A stretch of 64,000 nucleotides of DNA from Chryseobacterium shigense (GCF_900156575.1 NZ_FTNY01000005.1:62001-126000); one strand, 5' to 3'. Counted from the stretch's first letter, positions 16,687 through 25,652 are shown. The notes: generated by a model not told the origin, from the letters alone. Numbers and translations are program-made.

Positions 16687-17844
16687 TTAAAAGCTTTTGA
16701 TGATCCGATCAAGTCCTTCCTCCAGGATTTCCTTCGAAGTAGAGAAGCAGATTCTGATATGGCCTTCAGCTCCTTTTCCAAACCAACGTTCAGAGCCCGG
16801 AACCACGGCTACTTTTCCGTGCTGAAGTACGTGCTGTGTAAATTCATCACTGGTCAGATTGTTTTTGATCTTTGGAAATAATACAAAAGTGGCTTCAGGT
16901 AAGTTAGGGCTTAAAATCTCCGACCCACTTAGGATATCATAAGCAAGGTTTCTGTTGCTCTGTAAATGGCTTAGAAATTCTCGATACCACGGTTTTGCAC
17001 GCTCCAAGGCTACACTGCCCGCAATTTGTGAAAGTGTAGAAACTCCTTCTATCGTAGAATTAAAATTTGATTTCTCTACAAAGTCATCAAAGATATCCTG
17101 ATCATGACATAAAACAGCTCCAATCCGAAGTCCTGCGATTCCAAATGATTTTGAAAAACCATAAACCGTAAAGCTTTTTTTCTTCGCCTCCTCTGAAACA
17201 GATGAGTAAGTGTGAAAGTCTTTATGATCATAGATGATGTCGCTCCATATTTCATCACTCATCACCCAAAGGTTATGGGCGGAAGCAACTTCGGAGACTT
17301 TTTTCAGAACTTCCTTGGAATATACTTTTCCCAGTGGATTATGAGGATTGCATATACTGATGAGTTTGGTTTTCGGATTGATCAATTCTGTCATTTTTTC
17401 AAAATCAATGTCTCCAGTTGTGTGATTCACCGGACATAATTTGACCGTTCCTCCGGAAGCTTCTACAGACCTTTTGAAGAGAAAATCTACCGGATCTAAA
17501 ATAATGGCCTCGTCTCCGGGCTTTAAAACATAGGAGGCAATCAGAAACATTCCCTGTGCAGCGCTATTCACAGCAAGAACGTTTTCAGATGTAAAACGAC
17601 CATGTTTATCGGTGTTAAAATGTTCTGCCACGTTTTTTTTAAACTCAGGAAGCCCTGAAAAAGGCCCGTAGCTTAAATAGCCATCTTTGATGTATTCTAT
17701 GATTCCCTGCTCGATTTCCGGAGCGGTTCTGAAATCAGGATCTGCAGCAGTCAGAGGGATAATTCCCTCTTCTATCGTTGCCCACCTGCCATTGTAGGCT
17801 TTTCTTTTTAAGGCTTCAAAATTGATATCGTTATTACTGAACAT
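16687..17844 (-). CDS. MalY/PatB family PLP-dependent C-S lyase or aminotransferase
   Basis: 385 residues of fold-type I. The start NDINFEALKRKAYNGRWATIEEGIIPLTAADPDF is typical of the MalY/PatB branch, which contains cystathionine beta-lyases. PLP contacts: NSAAQGMF, SICNPHNPLGKVY, MSDEIWSDIIYD, and the Schiff-base Lys in YGFSKSFGIAGLRIG (about residue 229). It probably splits C-S bonds of cysteine conjugates or acts as an aminotransferase. It lies five bases after the FAD monooxygenase gene, in the same operon, so both may act on one substrate; I cannot tell which. Confidence 0.8.
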   Translation of the reverse strand: MFSNNDINFEALKRKAYNGRWATIEEGIIPLTAADPDFRTAPEIEQGIIEYIKDGYLSYGPFSGLPEFKKNVAEHFNTDKHGRFTSENVLAVNSAAQGMFLIASYVLKPGDEAIILDPVDFLFKRSVEASGGTVKLCPVNHTTGDIDFEKMTELINPKTKLISICNPHNPLGKVYSKEVLKKVSEVASAHNLWVMSDEIWSDIIYDHKDFHTYSSVSEEAKKKSFTVYGFSKSFGIAGLRIGAVLCHDQDIFDDFVEKSNFNSTIEGVSTLSQIAGSVALERAKPWYREFLSHLQSNRNLAYDILSGSEILSPNLPEATFVLFPKIKNNLTSDEFTQHVLQHGKVAVVPGSERWFGKGAEGHIRICFSTSKEILEEGLDRIIKSF

Positions 17845-17849
17845 TGGCT

Positions 17850-18929
17850 TTATTTATAGGATATGGGTAAAATATTTTCGGTCTGTTCGTGAATGGGTTT
17901 CAGAAACTCGTTCAGGAGGGTTCTTCCGTTCCGGATATGTATTTCTATTTCCGGCTTTCTTTCGGCTTCATACTTTCTGAAAGCATCGACCCTGTTTTTT
18001 TCTGTTATCAGATGTTGTGTCAGGGTAAAAGAATCCTTCAGTGCAGAAGTTACGCCCTGGCTGGTAAAAGGGATGAGTGGATGGGCTGCATCACCTATGA
18101 AAACAATATTATCCTTGTAAAAAGGATTCAGTTTCTCAAGCTCATATACCCGCCATAAATGAACATTTGCATAATTTGATCCTTTCACAATAGAAGATAC
18201 CATAGGATCCCAATCATCAAAGATTTCGTGCATATAGCTTTTAAGACTTTCAGCGGTAGGAGCTTCACTGATTTTGTATTTTTCATGGTCAAACTGGGCG
18301 TACCATAAGACGGTGTCTTCAGAAAGCTTCAGAATTCCGAATGTGAGTCCACCATCTTCGTGATGGTATTTCATAAAATTATCCTCTAAACATGCAGCGA
18401 TCTCTTTACATTTGATAATATTGACAATCTCATATTCCTGCACCGTTTTCATGATCTCTTCTTTGAATATTTCTCTTCTGATACGGCTTTTGGAACCGTC
18501 GGAAACAATGGTGAGATCAGAATCTAAATACGTTCCGTCATGCTTTTTTAATTTCCCTTTCCGGAGGGTACAGGGGGTAACCGTTTCTTCATATGAGATT
18601 TTATCAGCAGGAATATTGCGGGCAAGGATATTGATGAGAGCGCTCCTGGAAATGACAAAAACATCATGGAGATCTTTTTCGGCAAGTACCTTTCCTTGGT
18701 GTGAATACCGGATATATTTATTTAAAAAATTACCCTGTTTAAAAAGCACAGAAGGATCAACGATCTGGGAGAGATATTCTATCCCTTCTTTCGGAAGCAG
18801 AAAACCATGGCCCGTAAGATCATCTTTTTTTCTTCTTTCATAAATGTGGTAATCTAATTGATGTTTTTCTAAGTAACTCGCTATGCTTAAGCCGGAGATG
18901 CCGGCGCCCACGACAGCAATTTTGTTCAT
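17850..18929 (-). CDS. FAD-dependent monooxygenase (aromatic hydroxylase class)
   Basis: 359 residues. N-terminal Rossmann motif VVGAGISGLSIASYLEKH with an acidic/Arg end (YERRK), a DG motif near IVSDGSKSRIRR (about residue 150) and the FAD motif FIGDAAHPLIPFTSQGVTSALKDS (about 285-310). This is the layout of group A flavoprotein monooxygenases that hydroxylate aromatics using NAD(P)H and oxygen. Sequence around the substrate pocket does not match the tetracycline-inactivating TetX type. Cotranscribed with the PatB-like enzyme; the tryptophanase gene lies 240 bases upstream on the same strand, which makes an indole- or amino-acid-derived substrate conceivable but unproven. Confidence 0.8.
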   Translation of the reverse strand: MNKIAVVGAGISGLSIASYLEKHQLDYHIYERRKKDDLTGHGFLLPKEGIEYLSQIVDPSVLFKQGNFLNKYIRYSHQGKVLAEKDLHDVFVISRSALINILARNIPADKISYEETVTPCTLRKGKLKKHDGTYLDSDLTIVSDGSKSRIRREIFKEEIMKTVQEYEIVNIIKCKEIAACLEDNFMKYHHEDGGLTFGILKLSEDTVLWYAQFDHEKYKISEAPTAESLKSYMHEIFDDWDPMVSSIVKGSNYANVHLWRVYELEKLNPFYKDNIVFIGDAAHPLIPFTSQGVTSALKDSFTLTQHLITEKNRVDAFRKYEAERKPEIEIHIRNGRTLLNEFLKPIHEQTENILPISYK

Positions 18930-19137
18930 TTCGGAATGATGGATTTTTTCAGTTAGTGTTTACGTTTACGTTCTGTAAACTGTTTTTTTTGATTAGTGCA
19001 AATGTAAATTAAAAACGATCATCATTTGAAAAAAGTAAATGATTTTAATTTAGAATAATTTATACATAACATAAAAAATATACAATTTGATGCATTTTTT
19101 ATGATAGAGCTGACATTGCTTTTATGGGTACCATGTA

Positions 19138-19167
19138 AAAAAAACCGGGAACTACATCCCGGTTTTA
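19138..19167 (-). terminator. Terminator of tnaA
   Basis: AAAACCGGGA/TCCCGGTTTT stem with an ACTACA-type loop, a few bases after the tnaA stop. This separates tnaA from the monooxygenase operon. Confidence 0.8.
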
Positions 19168-19170
19168 TTT

Positions 19171-20547
19171 TTAAGCTTCTTCAAGCTGTACTGTAAAGTG
19201 TCTTAGCAAATCTGGCTCCCAGGTGATTTTATATCCTTTGGAAATCTCCTCGCGTCTTTCATAGACATTTTTGATTCCTGCAGCGATATAGTCCATATGA
19301 TTATTGGTATACGTTCTTCTGGGAATTGCAAGACGGACCAATTCCAGCTTTGGATAACGGTTTTCTCTGGTTTCGGGATCTCTGTCGGCTAATAATGTAC
19401 CGATCTCTACCGTTCTGATTCCCGCCTCCTTGTAGATCTCCAGTCCTAAAGTCTGCGCAGGATATTCTGCACGGGATACATTCGGAAGAAAATTTAGAGA
19501 ATCAATGAAAACAGCATGTCCTCCGATAGGCTTTTGAACAGGGATTCCGTATTCAATCAGTTTGTTTCCAAGATATTCTACCTGTGAAATTCTGCTTTCA
19601 AGGTAAGCGAATTCTGTCGCTTCATCCAGACCAACGGCTAAAGCAGCCATATCTCTTCCTGCCATTCCTCCATAGGTGATGAAACCTTCATAAATGATCG
19701 TAAAGTTGGAGGCTTTTCTAAAGATCTCTTCACTGTTTAAAGCGATGAATCCTCCAATATTGACAAGACCGTCTTTCTTGGAACTCATTGTCATTCCGTC
19801 TCCATAGGAGAAGATTTCTTTACAGATGTCTTTGATGCTTCTGTTTTCCTGACCTTTTTCTCTTTTTTTGATGAAATAAGCATTCTCGGCGAATCGCGCT
19901 GAGTCAAAGAAAACAGGAATTCCATATTGATTGGAAAGTTCTCTTACGGCTTTCATATTCTCCAGAGAAACAGGCTGTCCTCCTGAAGAGTTGCAGGTGA
20001 TGGTAATCAAACAGAAAGGAATGTTTTCTTTAGGATGGCTTTTATAAATCTCTTCCAGTTTTTCAAGATTGATGTTTCCTTTAAACGGATGCAGATCATT
20101 GATATCAAAAGCTTCATCGATGGTACAGTCTACAGCATGTGCTTTTCTGAACTCGATGTGTCCTTTTGTAGTGTCAAAATGAGAGTTTCCCGGAACTACA
20201 TTGCCTTCTTTTACCAGAACTGAGAAAAGAACGTTTTCAGCAGCTCTTCCCTGGTGAGTGGGCAGTAAATATTTAAAACCGGTGATTTTTTCAACGGCAT
20301 TCTGAAGCTGTTCGAAAGATCTTGATCCGGCATAGCTTTCATCTCCGGTCATCAATGCACCCCACTGTCTGTCGGACATCGCTCCTGTTCCGGAATCGGT
20401 AAGAAGATCGATGAATACTTGCGAAGATTTCAGGTTAAAAAGGTTATAATTAGCTTCTTTCAGCCACTGTTCTCTCTCTTCTCGGGTAGACTGGCGGATT
20501 TCCTCCACCATTTTGATACGGAATGGTTCCGCGTACGGTAATTTCAT
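19171..20547 (-). CDS. tnaA: Tryptophanase (tryptophan indole-lyase)
   Basis: 458 residues of the beta-eliminating lyase family. PLP lysine in MSSKKDG (Lys258), and LLTDSGTGAMSDRQW plus PTHQGRAAEN near the N-terminus. Tyrosine phenol-lyase is close in length, so I compared specificity positions known from the two enzymes: the present protein has Asp125 (Asp in tryptophanase, Thr in phenol-lyase), Val380 and Ile382 in IRTVEIG (Met and Arg in phenol-lyase) and His450 in LRHFT (Phe in phenol-lyase). All four favour tryptophanase, which converts tryptophan into indole, pyruvate and ammonia. I see no tnaC-like leader upstream and no permease next to it. Confidence 0.9.
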   Translation of the reverse strand: MKLPYAEPFRIKMVEEIRQSTREEREQWLKEANYNLFNLKSSQVFIDLLTDSGTGAMSDRQWGALMTGDESYAGSRSFEQLQNAVEKITGFKYLLPTHQGRAAENVLFSVLVKEGNVVPGNSHFDTTKGHIEFRKAHAVDCTIDEAFDINDLHPFKGNINLEKLEEIYKSHPKENIPFCLITITCNSSGGQPVSLENMKAVRELSNQYGIPVFFDSARFAENAYFIKKREKGQENRSIKDICKEIFSYGDGMTMSSKKDGLVNIGGFIALNSEEIFRKASNFTIIYEGFITYGGMAGRDMAALAVGLDEATEFAYLESRISQVEYLGNKLIEYGIPVQKPIGGHAVFIDSLNFLPNVSRAEYPAQTLGLEIYKEAGIRTVEIGTLLADRDPETRENRYPKLELVRLAIPRRTYTNNHMDYIAAGIKNVYERREEISKGYKITWEPDLLRHFTVQLEEA

Positions 20548-20640
20548 GCGTTAAAATATTTTTTAGATTGTTTGTAAAGAAAATTTGTTTGAAAAAAATT
20601 TCAAATTCATCAATGTATATTTAAAAAGGAGCAGAAGCGA

Positions 20641-21258
20641 TTACTCCGGAGCTTTAAATATATTGTCGTCAGAATGGAACCCGGCTACACCGCCGCTTAC
20701 GGCAAACTTCATCGCAGAAGCCGCAGTCATTCCCACAACAGGTTTGATGTTTTTTTCTTCAGTAACAATTACCCATCCTGAAATAGCATAGGAGTGGGGC
20801 AGATATACCGCAACGTAATTGTGCTTGTCAACGTCCGACATTTCTTTTTGAGTCAGAAAACCGATTCTCCAGATTTCCGGATTTTCGTTTGTTTTTACCC
20901 AGACAGGATCGTTGAATTTCTTTTTGTCTCCTACAAATGAAGACATGACATCTTTTGTAGGGGTATAGATATGTTTTACTCCCGGGGTTTTCTCCAGAAG
21001 GCTATCCATGGTGTCGAAAAAAAACCTTCCCACTACGAATTTATTTCCAAGATAACCAAGGATCGCAGTCATGAGGATTGTTGAAATGAAAACCAGACCC
21101 GGAATTTCTTTTGCGACGGATGGGATGAGGTTGTCAATGGCACTGACAATATACCATATCACAAAGATAGTCAGCCCGATCGGGCCAATAATTACCAGTC
21201 CCTGAAAGAAATTTTTCAGGAAAAAATTGGCAATATTTTCAAAAGTCGGTTTTTTCAA
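20641..21258 (-). CDS. DUF502 domain-containing membrane protein
   Basis: 205 residues with two membrane segments (about 15-40 and 53-75) and a cytosolic or periplasmic domain with the family-typical LLEKTPGVKHIYTPTKDVMSSF and GFLTQKEMS ... VYLPHSYAISGWV segments. DUF502 proteins are membrane proteins of unknown role. It is 23 bases downstream of the miaE gene and probably cotranscribed with it. Confidence 0.85.
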   Translation of the reverse strand: MKKPTFENIANFFLKNFFQGLVIIGPIGLTIFVIWYIVSAIDNLIPSVAKEIPGLVFISTILMTAILGYLGNKFVVGRFFFDTMDSLLEKTPGVKHIYTPTKDVMSSFVGDKKKFNDPVWVKTNENPEIWRIGFLTQKEMSDVDKHNYVAVYLPHSYAISGWVIVTEEKNIKPVVGMTAASAMKFAVSGGVAGFHSDDNIFKAPE

Positions 21259-21281
21259 CGTAGATGTTTTACTTTTTTATT

Positions 21282-21860
21282 TTAACCATGAATGGTTTCT
21301 TTGTTTCCGTAAGATTTGATGATACTGGCTTCGTATTCCAGCCATTCTTCCCAGCGTTGGTTTACCTTTTCGATATCGCCCAGCTGTCTTGCAAAACCAA
21401 TAAAAGTCGTATAATGATTGGCTTCTGAGATCATTAATTCTTTATAAAAGGTTTTAAGCTCTTCATCTTTGATATTTTCTGTAAGAACTTTAAATCTTTC
21501 ACAGCTTCTTGCTTCGATCATGGCAGCGAAAAGTAATTTGTCAACAATTAAATCTTCTCTTCGTCCCTGAACAACAAATTTAGCCAATTCATTGACGTAA
21601 TCATCTTTTCTTGCCTTTCCGAAAACATATCCTCTTTTCTTGATAATTTCGTGAACCTGGCTGAAATGGTCGAGCTCTTCCTGCGCAATGGCAATAAGTT
21701 CCGTTACAATTTCCGGGTATTCTGGGAGCATATTGATTAAACTGATGGCATTGGTTGTGGCTTTCTGCTCGCACCACGCATGATCTGTTAAAATTTCTCC
21801 TATGTTTCCTTCTGCAATATTTGCCCACCTTGGATCGGTAGGAAGTTTCAACTTAAACAT
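21282..21860 (-). CDS. miaE: tRNA-(ms2io6A)-hydroxylase
   Basis: 192 residues of a ferritin-like di-iron fold. Iron ligands are visible as Glu and ExxH sets: HAWCEQKA, IAQEELDHFSQVHEI, MIEARSCERFKVL and LMISEANHYTTFIGFA. MiaE hydroxylates the isopentenyl group of ms2i6A at position 37 of tRNAs that read UNN codons, using oxygen. The substrate base is made by MiaA and MiaB; miaB lies at 46.2 kb in this window. Start MFKLKLPTDPRW is typical. Confidence 0.92.
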   Translation of the reverse strand: MFKLKLPTDPRWANIAEGNIGEILTDHAWCEQKATTNAISLINMLPEYPEIVTELIAIAQEELDHFSQVHEIIKKRGYVFGKARKDDYVNELAKFVVQGRREDLIVDKLLFAAMIEARSCERFKVLTENIKDEELKTFYKELMISEANHYTTFIGFARQLGDIEKVNQRWEEWLEYEASIIKSYGNKETIHG

Positions 21861-21935
21861 GTTTTGAATTTTTTGTAAAATTAAAATAAATTGCGAGACT
21901 AAAAATTATTTTATTTCAAATAGGATGCTAAAGTA

Positions 21936-23024
21936 TTAAGAAGCAGTTTTTCTCCTCAAAAATTCCAGAATTTTCCACCCGAAATCGTCTCCCTTTTTTA
22001 ATCCTGCTGCAATAATAAAAGCAAGGATAATATTAATGATATAAATAAGGAGCATCAGGATCCACCAGGGCATATTTTCTTTTAAAGCAACAACTATAAA
22101 ATAGACAAGCGAAGAGCTTATTCCCTGAGCGAAATAAAAGAAAATAGCATTTTTTCCGATATGGGTAACAAAATTTTCTTTTGTAATTTTTAATCTGTTG
22201 TAAAGGACAAACAAGGTGGTGAGGGAGAATAATGACCAGATAATATAAGGGATTTTGGGAGGGAATTTGTTTTTATTGATTTTATAAAAGATCTCACTTC
22301 CATAATACCAGAACATCCAGATCAAGGCTGCGGCAACTACTGCGTAAACGACAGGGATTGCTTTGGTCGGAATTTTTTTTCCACGCATTCTATTAGCAAT
22401 TAAAAAGATAGCCAGATAAAAAGCTACATAACCAACTTGACCTGTAGGATAGATTTCCGGGAAAATATTGAATACTAAGGTTAAAACAAGACAAAGTCCG
22501 ATGAACCAGTTGACATGTTTAGGGAAAAATCTTAAAATTAATACTCCAAAAACAGCTAAAATAAAATAAACTTTGAGGTACCAGAAGCTTCCCATCACCA
22601 CGGGGAAAGTATCTGCATTGGTATATTGGTGCAGGTACCAGTTTCCGAGATTCTGCCATTGCGGAATATTGGAAACACCGGTCGTAGCATATTTTGATCC
22701 GAAAGTTGAATAAAAGCTCTGAAGCCATTCCATAGAAAAAAAGGTCAATCCGAATACTTTGAAAAAGTAATCTAAAAAGAAAAGGAAGGTGACAAAGATC
22801 ATATAGGTGATCTGAAGTTTTAATAACCTGTAAAATGTTTTTTCTACGTTCGATCCGGAAGTGATTCCACTGAGTGCATAAAAAAGCGCAACATCAAATA
22901 CCAGAGAAAATACTCTGATTTCTGCAGGAATGTAAAACTGTCCCGACCAGAAAGCGGTATGGATGAATATAATGGAGAGTGTTGCCATTCCCTTGGCAAA
23001 ATCAATGTAGAGGTCTCTGTTCAT
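21936..23024 (-). CDS. Acyltransferase family 3 membrane protein
   Basis: 362 residues with about ten hydrophobic segments. The start MNRDLYIDFAKGMATLSIIFIH contains the family's conserved Asp-Lys-Gly and the His that in related proteins is essential for acyl transfer (RxxxxD...K...H pattern). Such enzymes O-acylate sugars or envelope polymers. No glycan cluster is adjacent, so the acceptor is unknown. Short Arg/Lys-rich end. Confidence 0.78.
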   Translation of the reverse strand: MNRDLYIDFAKGMATLSIIFIHTAFWSGQFYIPAEIRVFSLVFDVALFYALSGITSGSNVEKTFYRLLKLQITYMIFVTFLFFLDYFFKVFGLTFFSMEWLQSFYSTFGSKYATTGVSNIPQWQNLGNWYLHQYTNADTFPVVMGSFWYLKVYFILAVFGVLILRFFPKHVNWFIGLCLVLTLVFNIFPEIYPTGQVGYVAFYLAIFLIANRMRGKKIPTKAIPVVYAVVAAALIWMFWYYGSEIFYKINKNKFPPKIPYIIWSLFSLTTLFVLYNRLKITKENFVTHIGKNAIFFYFAQGISSSLVYFIVVALKENMPWWILMLLIYIINIILAFIIAAGLKKGDDFGWKILEFLRRKTAS

Positions 23025-23082
23025 TGTTGTACGATATGGTTCAAAAGTAAATAAACTTTAGGATATTTATTGATAAAAATGA

Positions 23083-23118
23083 AAAGAGACAGGACATTGC
23101 TGCCTGCCTCCTTTGTTA
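23083..23118 (-). terminator. Possible terminator of the metallopeptidase gene
   Basis: Imperfect inverted repeat between AAAGAGACAGGACA and TGCCTGCCTCCTTT in the 114-base gap after the metallopeptidase stop codon. Several mismatches, so only moderate support. Confidence 0.4.
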
Positions 23119-23138
23119 AATATGCTAAAAATGAATGT

Positions 23139-24026
23139 TTATTGAAGTTGTTTGAATTCTTCTGCAGAAATTTCTCCCGTCTGAATTTTTCTAAGTTCAT
23201 CCATGTATTGACTCATATAGGCATCGATCTCCGGATTTGCAGAGTTTTTGCCCATTTTATAAGTTCCGTTTAATACCCCTTGATAATAATAGAAGAAATT
23301 ATAGTCAAAATTTGCGGCATTAAGATCGTACTGTCCGAGAAGGAATCCTAAACGTACGGCGGATCTTCTTTGTGGAGGTGTACCATGGTGGTTGGCACTG
23401 TTCGTTTGATAATCTCCGATGCTTTGCGCAAATTCATAGGCTGCAGCAATTTCTGTAAAGTTGGTTTTGTTGTATCCGTTGGGTCTTCTTAAATAATATC
23501 CCGCAAAACCATCTGCTTCCAGTTCGTTGGGTCTTGCAGTGGATTCATTAACTGTAGGCAGTCCAAAAATGTATTGTAGCTGATGACCGTATTCATGAGC
23601 AAGGATCATGGCATTGACAATATCTCCGCCTTTGCTTTTGGCATCATAATAAATAGCGTAGCCATAGTAAATCTTTCCTGTGGAGTAAGAAATGGCGTTG
23701 TACGTGGAATTAAAGTTGGAAGGATCATTCACAAATCGAAGGGTAGGATTGCTTCTTCCCCATAAGCTTGCAATTTTAGTCATCTGAGAATTCATGAAGT
23801 TGGTGTCGGTAGAATTCTGAAGAGTGGTGTACAATAAAGAGGATGAGCTCCAGTTCTGATCTACATAAGAGCAGCTTTTTTGAAGATCTCCCGGCTGTTC
23901 GATCTTGGCGCTTGCAGATTGAGATTCAGGAAGAACAGATTCTTCCATTTTGTCATCACGGCATGCTGACAGTGAGAAAGCAGCCATGGCTCCTGCTAAT
24001 AAGCAGAATTTGAAGTTTCTTTTCAT
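23139..24026 (-). CDS. Neutral zinc metallopeptidase, putative lipoprotein
   Basis: 295 residues. Signal peptide with lipobox LSAC (Cys about 22), followed by a low-complexity linker. The HExxH zinc motif is AHEYGHQLQYIFG (about 144-156), with a third ligand likely in NELEADGFAGYYLRR (about 167-181), as in the YpfJ-like neutral zinc metallopeptidase family. Exposed on the cell surface or in the periplasm. Stand-alone gene. Substrate unknown. Confidence 0.8.
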   Translation of the reverse strand: MKRNFKFCLLAGAMAAFSLSACRDDKMEESVLPESQSASAKIEQPGDLQKSCSYVDQNWSSSSLLYTTLQNSTDTNFMNSQMTKIASLWGRSNPTLRFVNDPSNFNSTYNAISYSTGKIYYGYAIYYDAKSKGGDIVNAMILAHEYGHQLQYIFGLPTVNESTARPNELEADGFAGYYLRRPNGYNKTNFTEIAAAYEFAQSIGDYQTNSANHHGTPPQRRSAVRLGFLLGQYDLNAANFDYNFFYYYQGVLNGTYKMGKNSANPEIDAYMSQYMDELRKIQTGEISAEEFKQLQ

Positions 24027-24389
24027 ATAAAATATTTTTGGTGATAACGAAGGTATAAAATTATCTCTTAAGTATGAGTACTTTAATATAAGAAATTATT
24101 CAAAACATAGTGAATTCATATTTTACATTACTTTTTGTGAAAAAAATAAACCCGATTGTAAATATTAATAGAAATTTATACATGTTATTTTCGTTTGCGC
24201 TTTGATATAGCTAAGAAATAAATAGGATATACCGTTGAGTACTGATTTTAAACTGTTGGTAAGAAAGTATTTCTTTTCAAAATGTGTTGCGATTGAATAT
24301 TTTACAGCGAGGAATTCTTTTACATGACTGTCGATTGTTTTTCTTAAAAAAATACAGATCTGATTGCAAGCTATTTAGAAAATTATTCA
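24027..24389. other. Gene-free region between metallopeptidase and rplU (about 360 bases)
   Basis: Very AT-rich. It must hold the promoter of the minus-strand metallopeptidase gene. I see no ORF, repeat or RNA motif in it. Confidence 0.5.
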
Positions 24390-24398
24390 TATATTTGC
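24390..24398 (+). promoter_or_regulatory. -7 box of rplU-rpmA (TATATTTGC)
   Basis: Perfect TAnnTTTG with a TTG at 24364-24366 that may be the -33 element. The mRNA leader would be about 25 bases. Confidence 0.6.
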
Positions 24399-24427
24399 AC
24401 CTCGAAATAACTAAAAATTTATAAACA

Positions 24428-25003
24428 ATGTTTGCAATTGTAGAAATAGCAGGGCTTCAATATAAAGTTGAGCAAGACCAGAAGTTGTTTGTAAACCGTT
24501 TAAAAGGAGAAAAAGGAGACAAGGTTTCTTTTGATAAAATTCTTCTTACTGTAAACGGTTCAATCACTGTTGGCGCCCCAGCTGTAAGCGGTATCACTGT
24601 AGATGCAGAGATCCTAGACCATGTAAAAGCTGATAAAGTAATCGTTTTCAAAAAGAAAAGAAGAAAAGGTTACCAAGTAAAAAATGGTCACAGACAATCT
24701 TTAACTCAGATTCGAATCACTGGTATTACCGGTTTTGAAGCTGGAGCAAAGAAAGTGACTAAAAAAGAAACAGCAAAAACTGAAATTCTTTCTGACAACG
24801 CAACTGTTAACTTTGGTGAAGATCACGAACTGAACTATCACTTGAAGAAAAACAACTTGTCTCAGTCTAAAGAAAACAGAGAAACTTTAATTACTTTAGG
24901 TAAAGCAGTTAAAGTGGAATTAGAAAAAACTATTCTTACTCACGAAGAAGTAGATGCTGCTATCGTTAAGAATATTGATCAATTTAAAGCACTTAACAAA
25001 TAA
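24428..25003 (+). CDS. rplU: 50S ribosomal protein bL21, C-terminally extended
   Basis: 191 residues; the ordinary bL21 core covers about the first 102 (MFAIVEIAGLQYKVEQ ... VFKKKRRKGYQVKNGHRQSLTQIRITGI). The following 85-90 residues are a lysine-rich linker and a helical extension (LSDNATVNFGEDHELNY ... HEEVDAAIVKNIDQFKAL) that bacterial bL21 outside some Bacteroidota lacks. Core function: binds 23S rRNA. The role of the extension is not known to me. Followed after 12 bases by rpmA, as is usual. Confidence 0.95.
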   Translation: MFAIVEIAGLQYKVEQDQKLFVNRLKGEKGDKVSFDKILLTVNGSITVGAPAVSGITVDAEILDHVKADKVIVFKKKRRKGYQVKNGHRQSLTQIRITGITGFEAGAKKVTKKETAKTEILSDNATVNFGEDHELNYHLKKNNLSQSKENRETLITLGKAVKVELEKTILTHEEVDAAIVKNIDQFKALNK

Positions 25004-25015
25004 TCCAGTAATAAA

Positions 25016-25273
25016 ATGGCACACAAGAAAGGAGTCGGTAGTTCCAAGAACGGTAGAGAGTCTCACTCTAAGAGATTAGGTGTGAAGATTTTCGGTGGAC
25101 AAGAAGCTATTGCCGGAAATATTATTATCAGACAAAGAGGTACTCAGCACCACCCAGGTGAAAACGTGGGAATGGGTAAAGACCATACTTTGTTTGCATT
25201 AGTAGACGGTAAAGTAGTTTTCAGAAAGAAAGCAAATAACAGATCTTTCGTATCTGTAGAAGCAAACGCATAA
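25016..25273 (+). CDS. rpmA: 50S ribosomal protein bL27
   Basis: 85 residues starting MAHKKGVGSSKNGRESHSKR, with the family signature QRGTQHHPGENVGMGKDHTLF. It lies near the peptidyl transferase centre of the ribosome. No N-terminal prepeptide as in Firmicutes. Cotranscribed with rplU and followed by a hairpin terminator. Confidence 0.97.
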   Translation: MAHKKGVGSSKNGRESHSKRLGVKIFGGQEAIAGNIIIRQRGTQHHPGENVGMGKDHTLFALVDGKVVFRKKANNRSFVSVEANA

Positions 25274-25296
25274 TTTTTAAGCGTTTTATAAAATCT

Positions 25297-25325
25297 AAAC
25301 CTCGGCATTTGCTGAGGTTTTTTTA
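25297..25325 (+). terminator. Terminator of rplU-rpmA
   Basis: AAACCTC/GAGGTTT stem closed by the GCATTTGC inner hairpin and followed by seven T. Confidence 0.8.
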
Positions 25326-25359
25326 TGTCTATAGCTGTCAAAGGCAAAAATATTGGGCC

Positions 25360-25395
25360 AATATTCTAATTATGGTGAAATATTTATATATTTGC
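25360..25395 (+). promoter_or_regulatory. Promoter of the first Cys-rich peptide (duplicated unit)
   Basis: Carries the -7 box TATATTTGC (25387-25395). A 35-base stretch (25360-25394) matches 25681-25715 at 31 positions, so the promoter was duplicated along with the peptide gene. Confidence 0.6.
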
Positions 25396-25436
25396 GAACC
25401 ATCAAATCATCAACTAACCAATCAAAACTAATTATT

Positions 25437-25604
25437 ATGAAAAATCTCAGAAAACTACCTAAGAAAGAACTTAGAACCATTGAAGGTGGGGCTTTGGCTT
25501 GTCCACCTCCTGCTACTACTTGTGTACAATGGTGCAGCTGGACAGCGCAGCAAAGACTAAGATGTAAAAATATGATTATAGACGCGGACCCATGTCCGTG
25601 TTAA
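25437..25604 (+). CDS. GG-leader Cys-rich peptide A (55 aa)
   Basis: The ATG at 25437 gives MKNLRKLPKKELRTIEGG, a classical double-glycine leader, and a 37-residue core with the pattern CP-x5-TC-xx-WC-xx-T-xx-Q-R-xx-C ... PC-x-C. An upstream in-frame start would add a segment lying over the promoter and is not credible. It has its own promoter and terminator. The core is shared with peptide B and the pseudogene behind it: C, W-C, T, Q, C and C-x-C positions are conserved, so the fold is probably held by disulfides or by thioether bridges. No exporter, maturase or immunity gene is nearby. Confidence 0.75.
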   Translation: MKNLRKLPKKELRTIEGGALACPPPATTCVQWCSWTAQQRLRCKNMIIDADPCPC

Positions 25605-25620
25605 TATAAATTGTTATTGA

Positions 25621-25652
25621 AAAAGGCCTCAGCATAAGCTGAGGCTTTTTTG
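25621..25652 (+). terminator. Terminator of peptide A
   Basis: Perfect GCCTCAGC/GCTGAGGC stem (25627-25634, 25639-25646), ATAA loop and T-run. Confidence 0.85.

Noticed and set aside
17850..18929. FAD monooxygenase as a TetX tetracycline-inactivating enzyme
   Set aside because: Only the general FAD motifs match. The substrate-domain sequence differs from what I recall of TetX throughout.
19171..20547. Tyrosine phenol-lyase as the identity of the beta-eliminating lyase
   Set aside because: Asp125, Val380, Ile382 and His450 match tryptophanase rather than phenol-lyase at positions known to set specificity.
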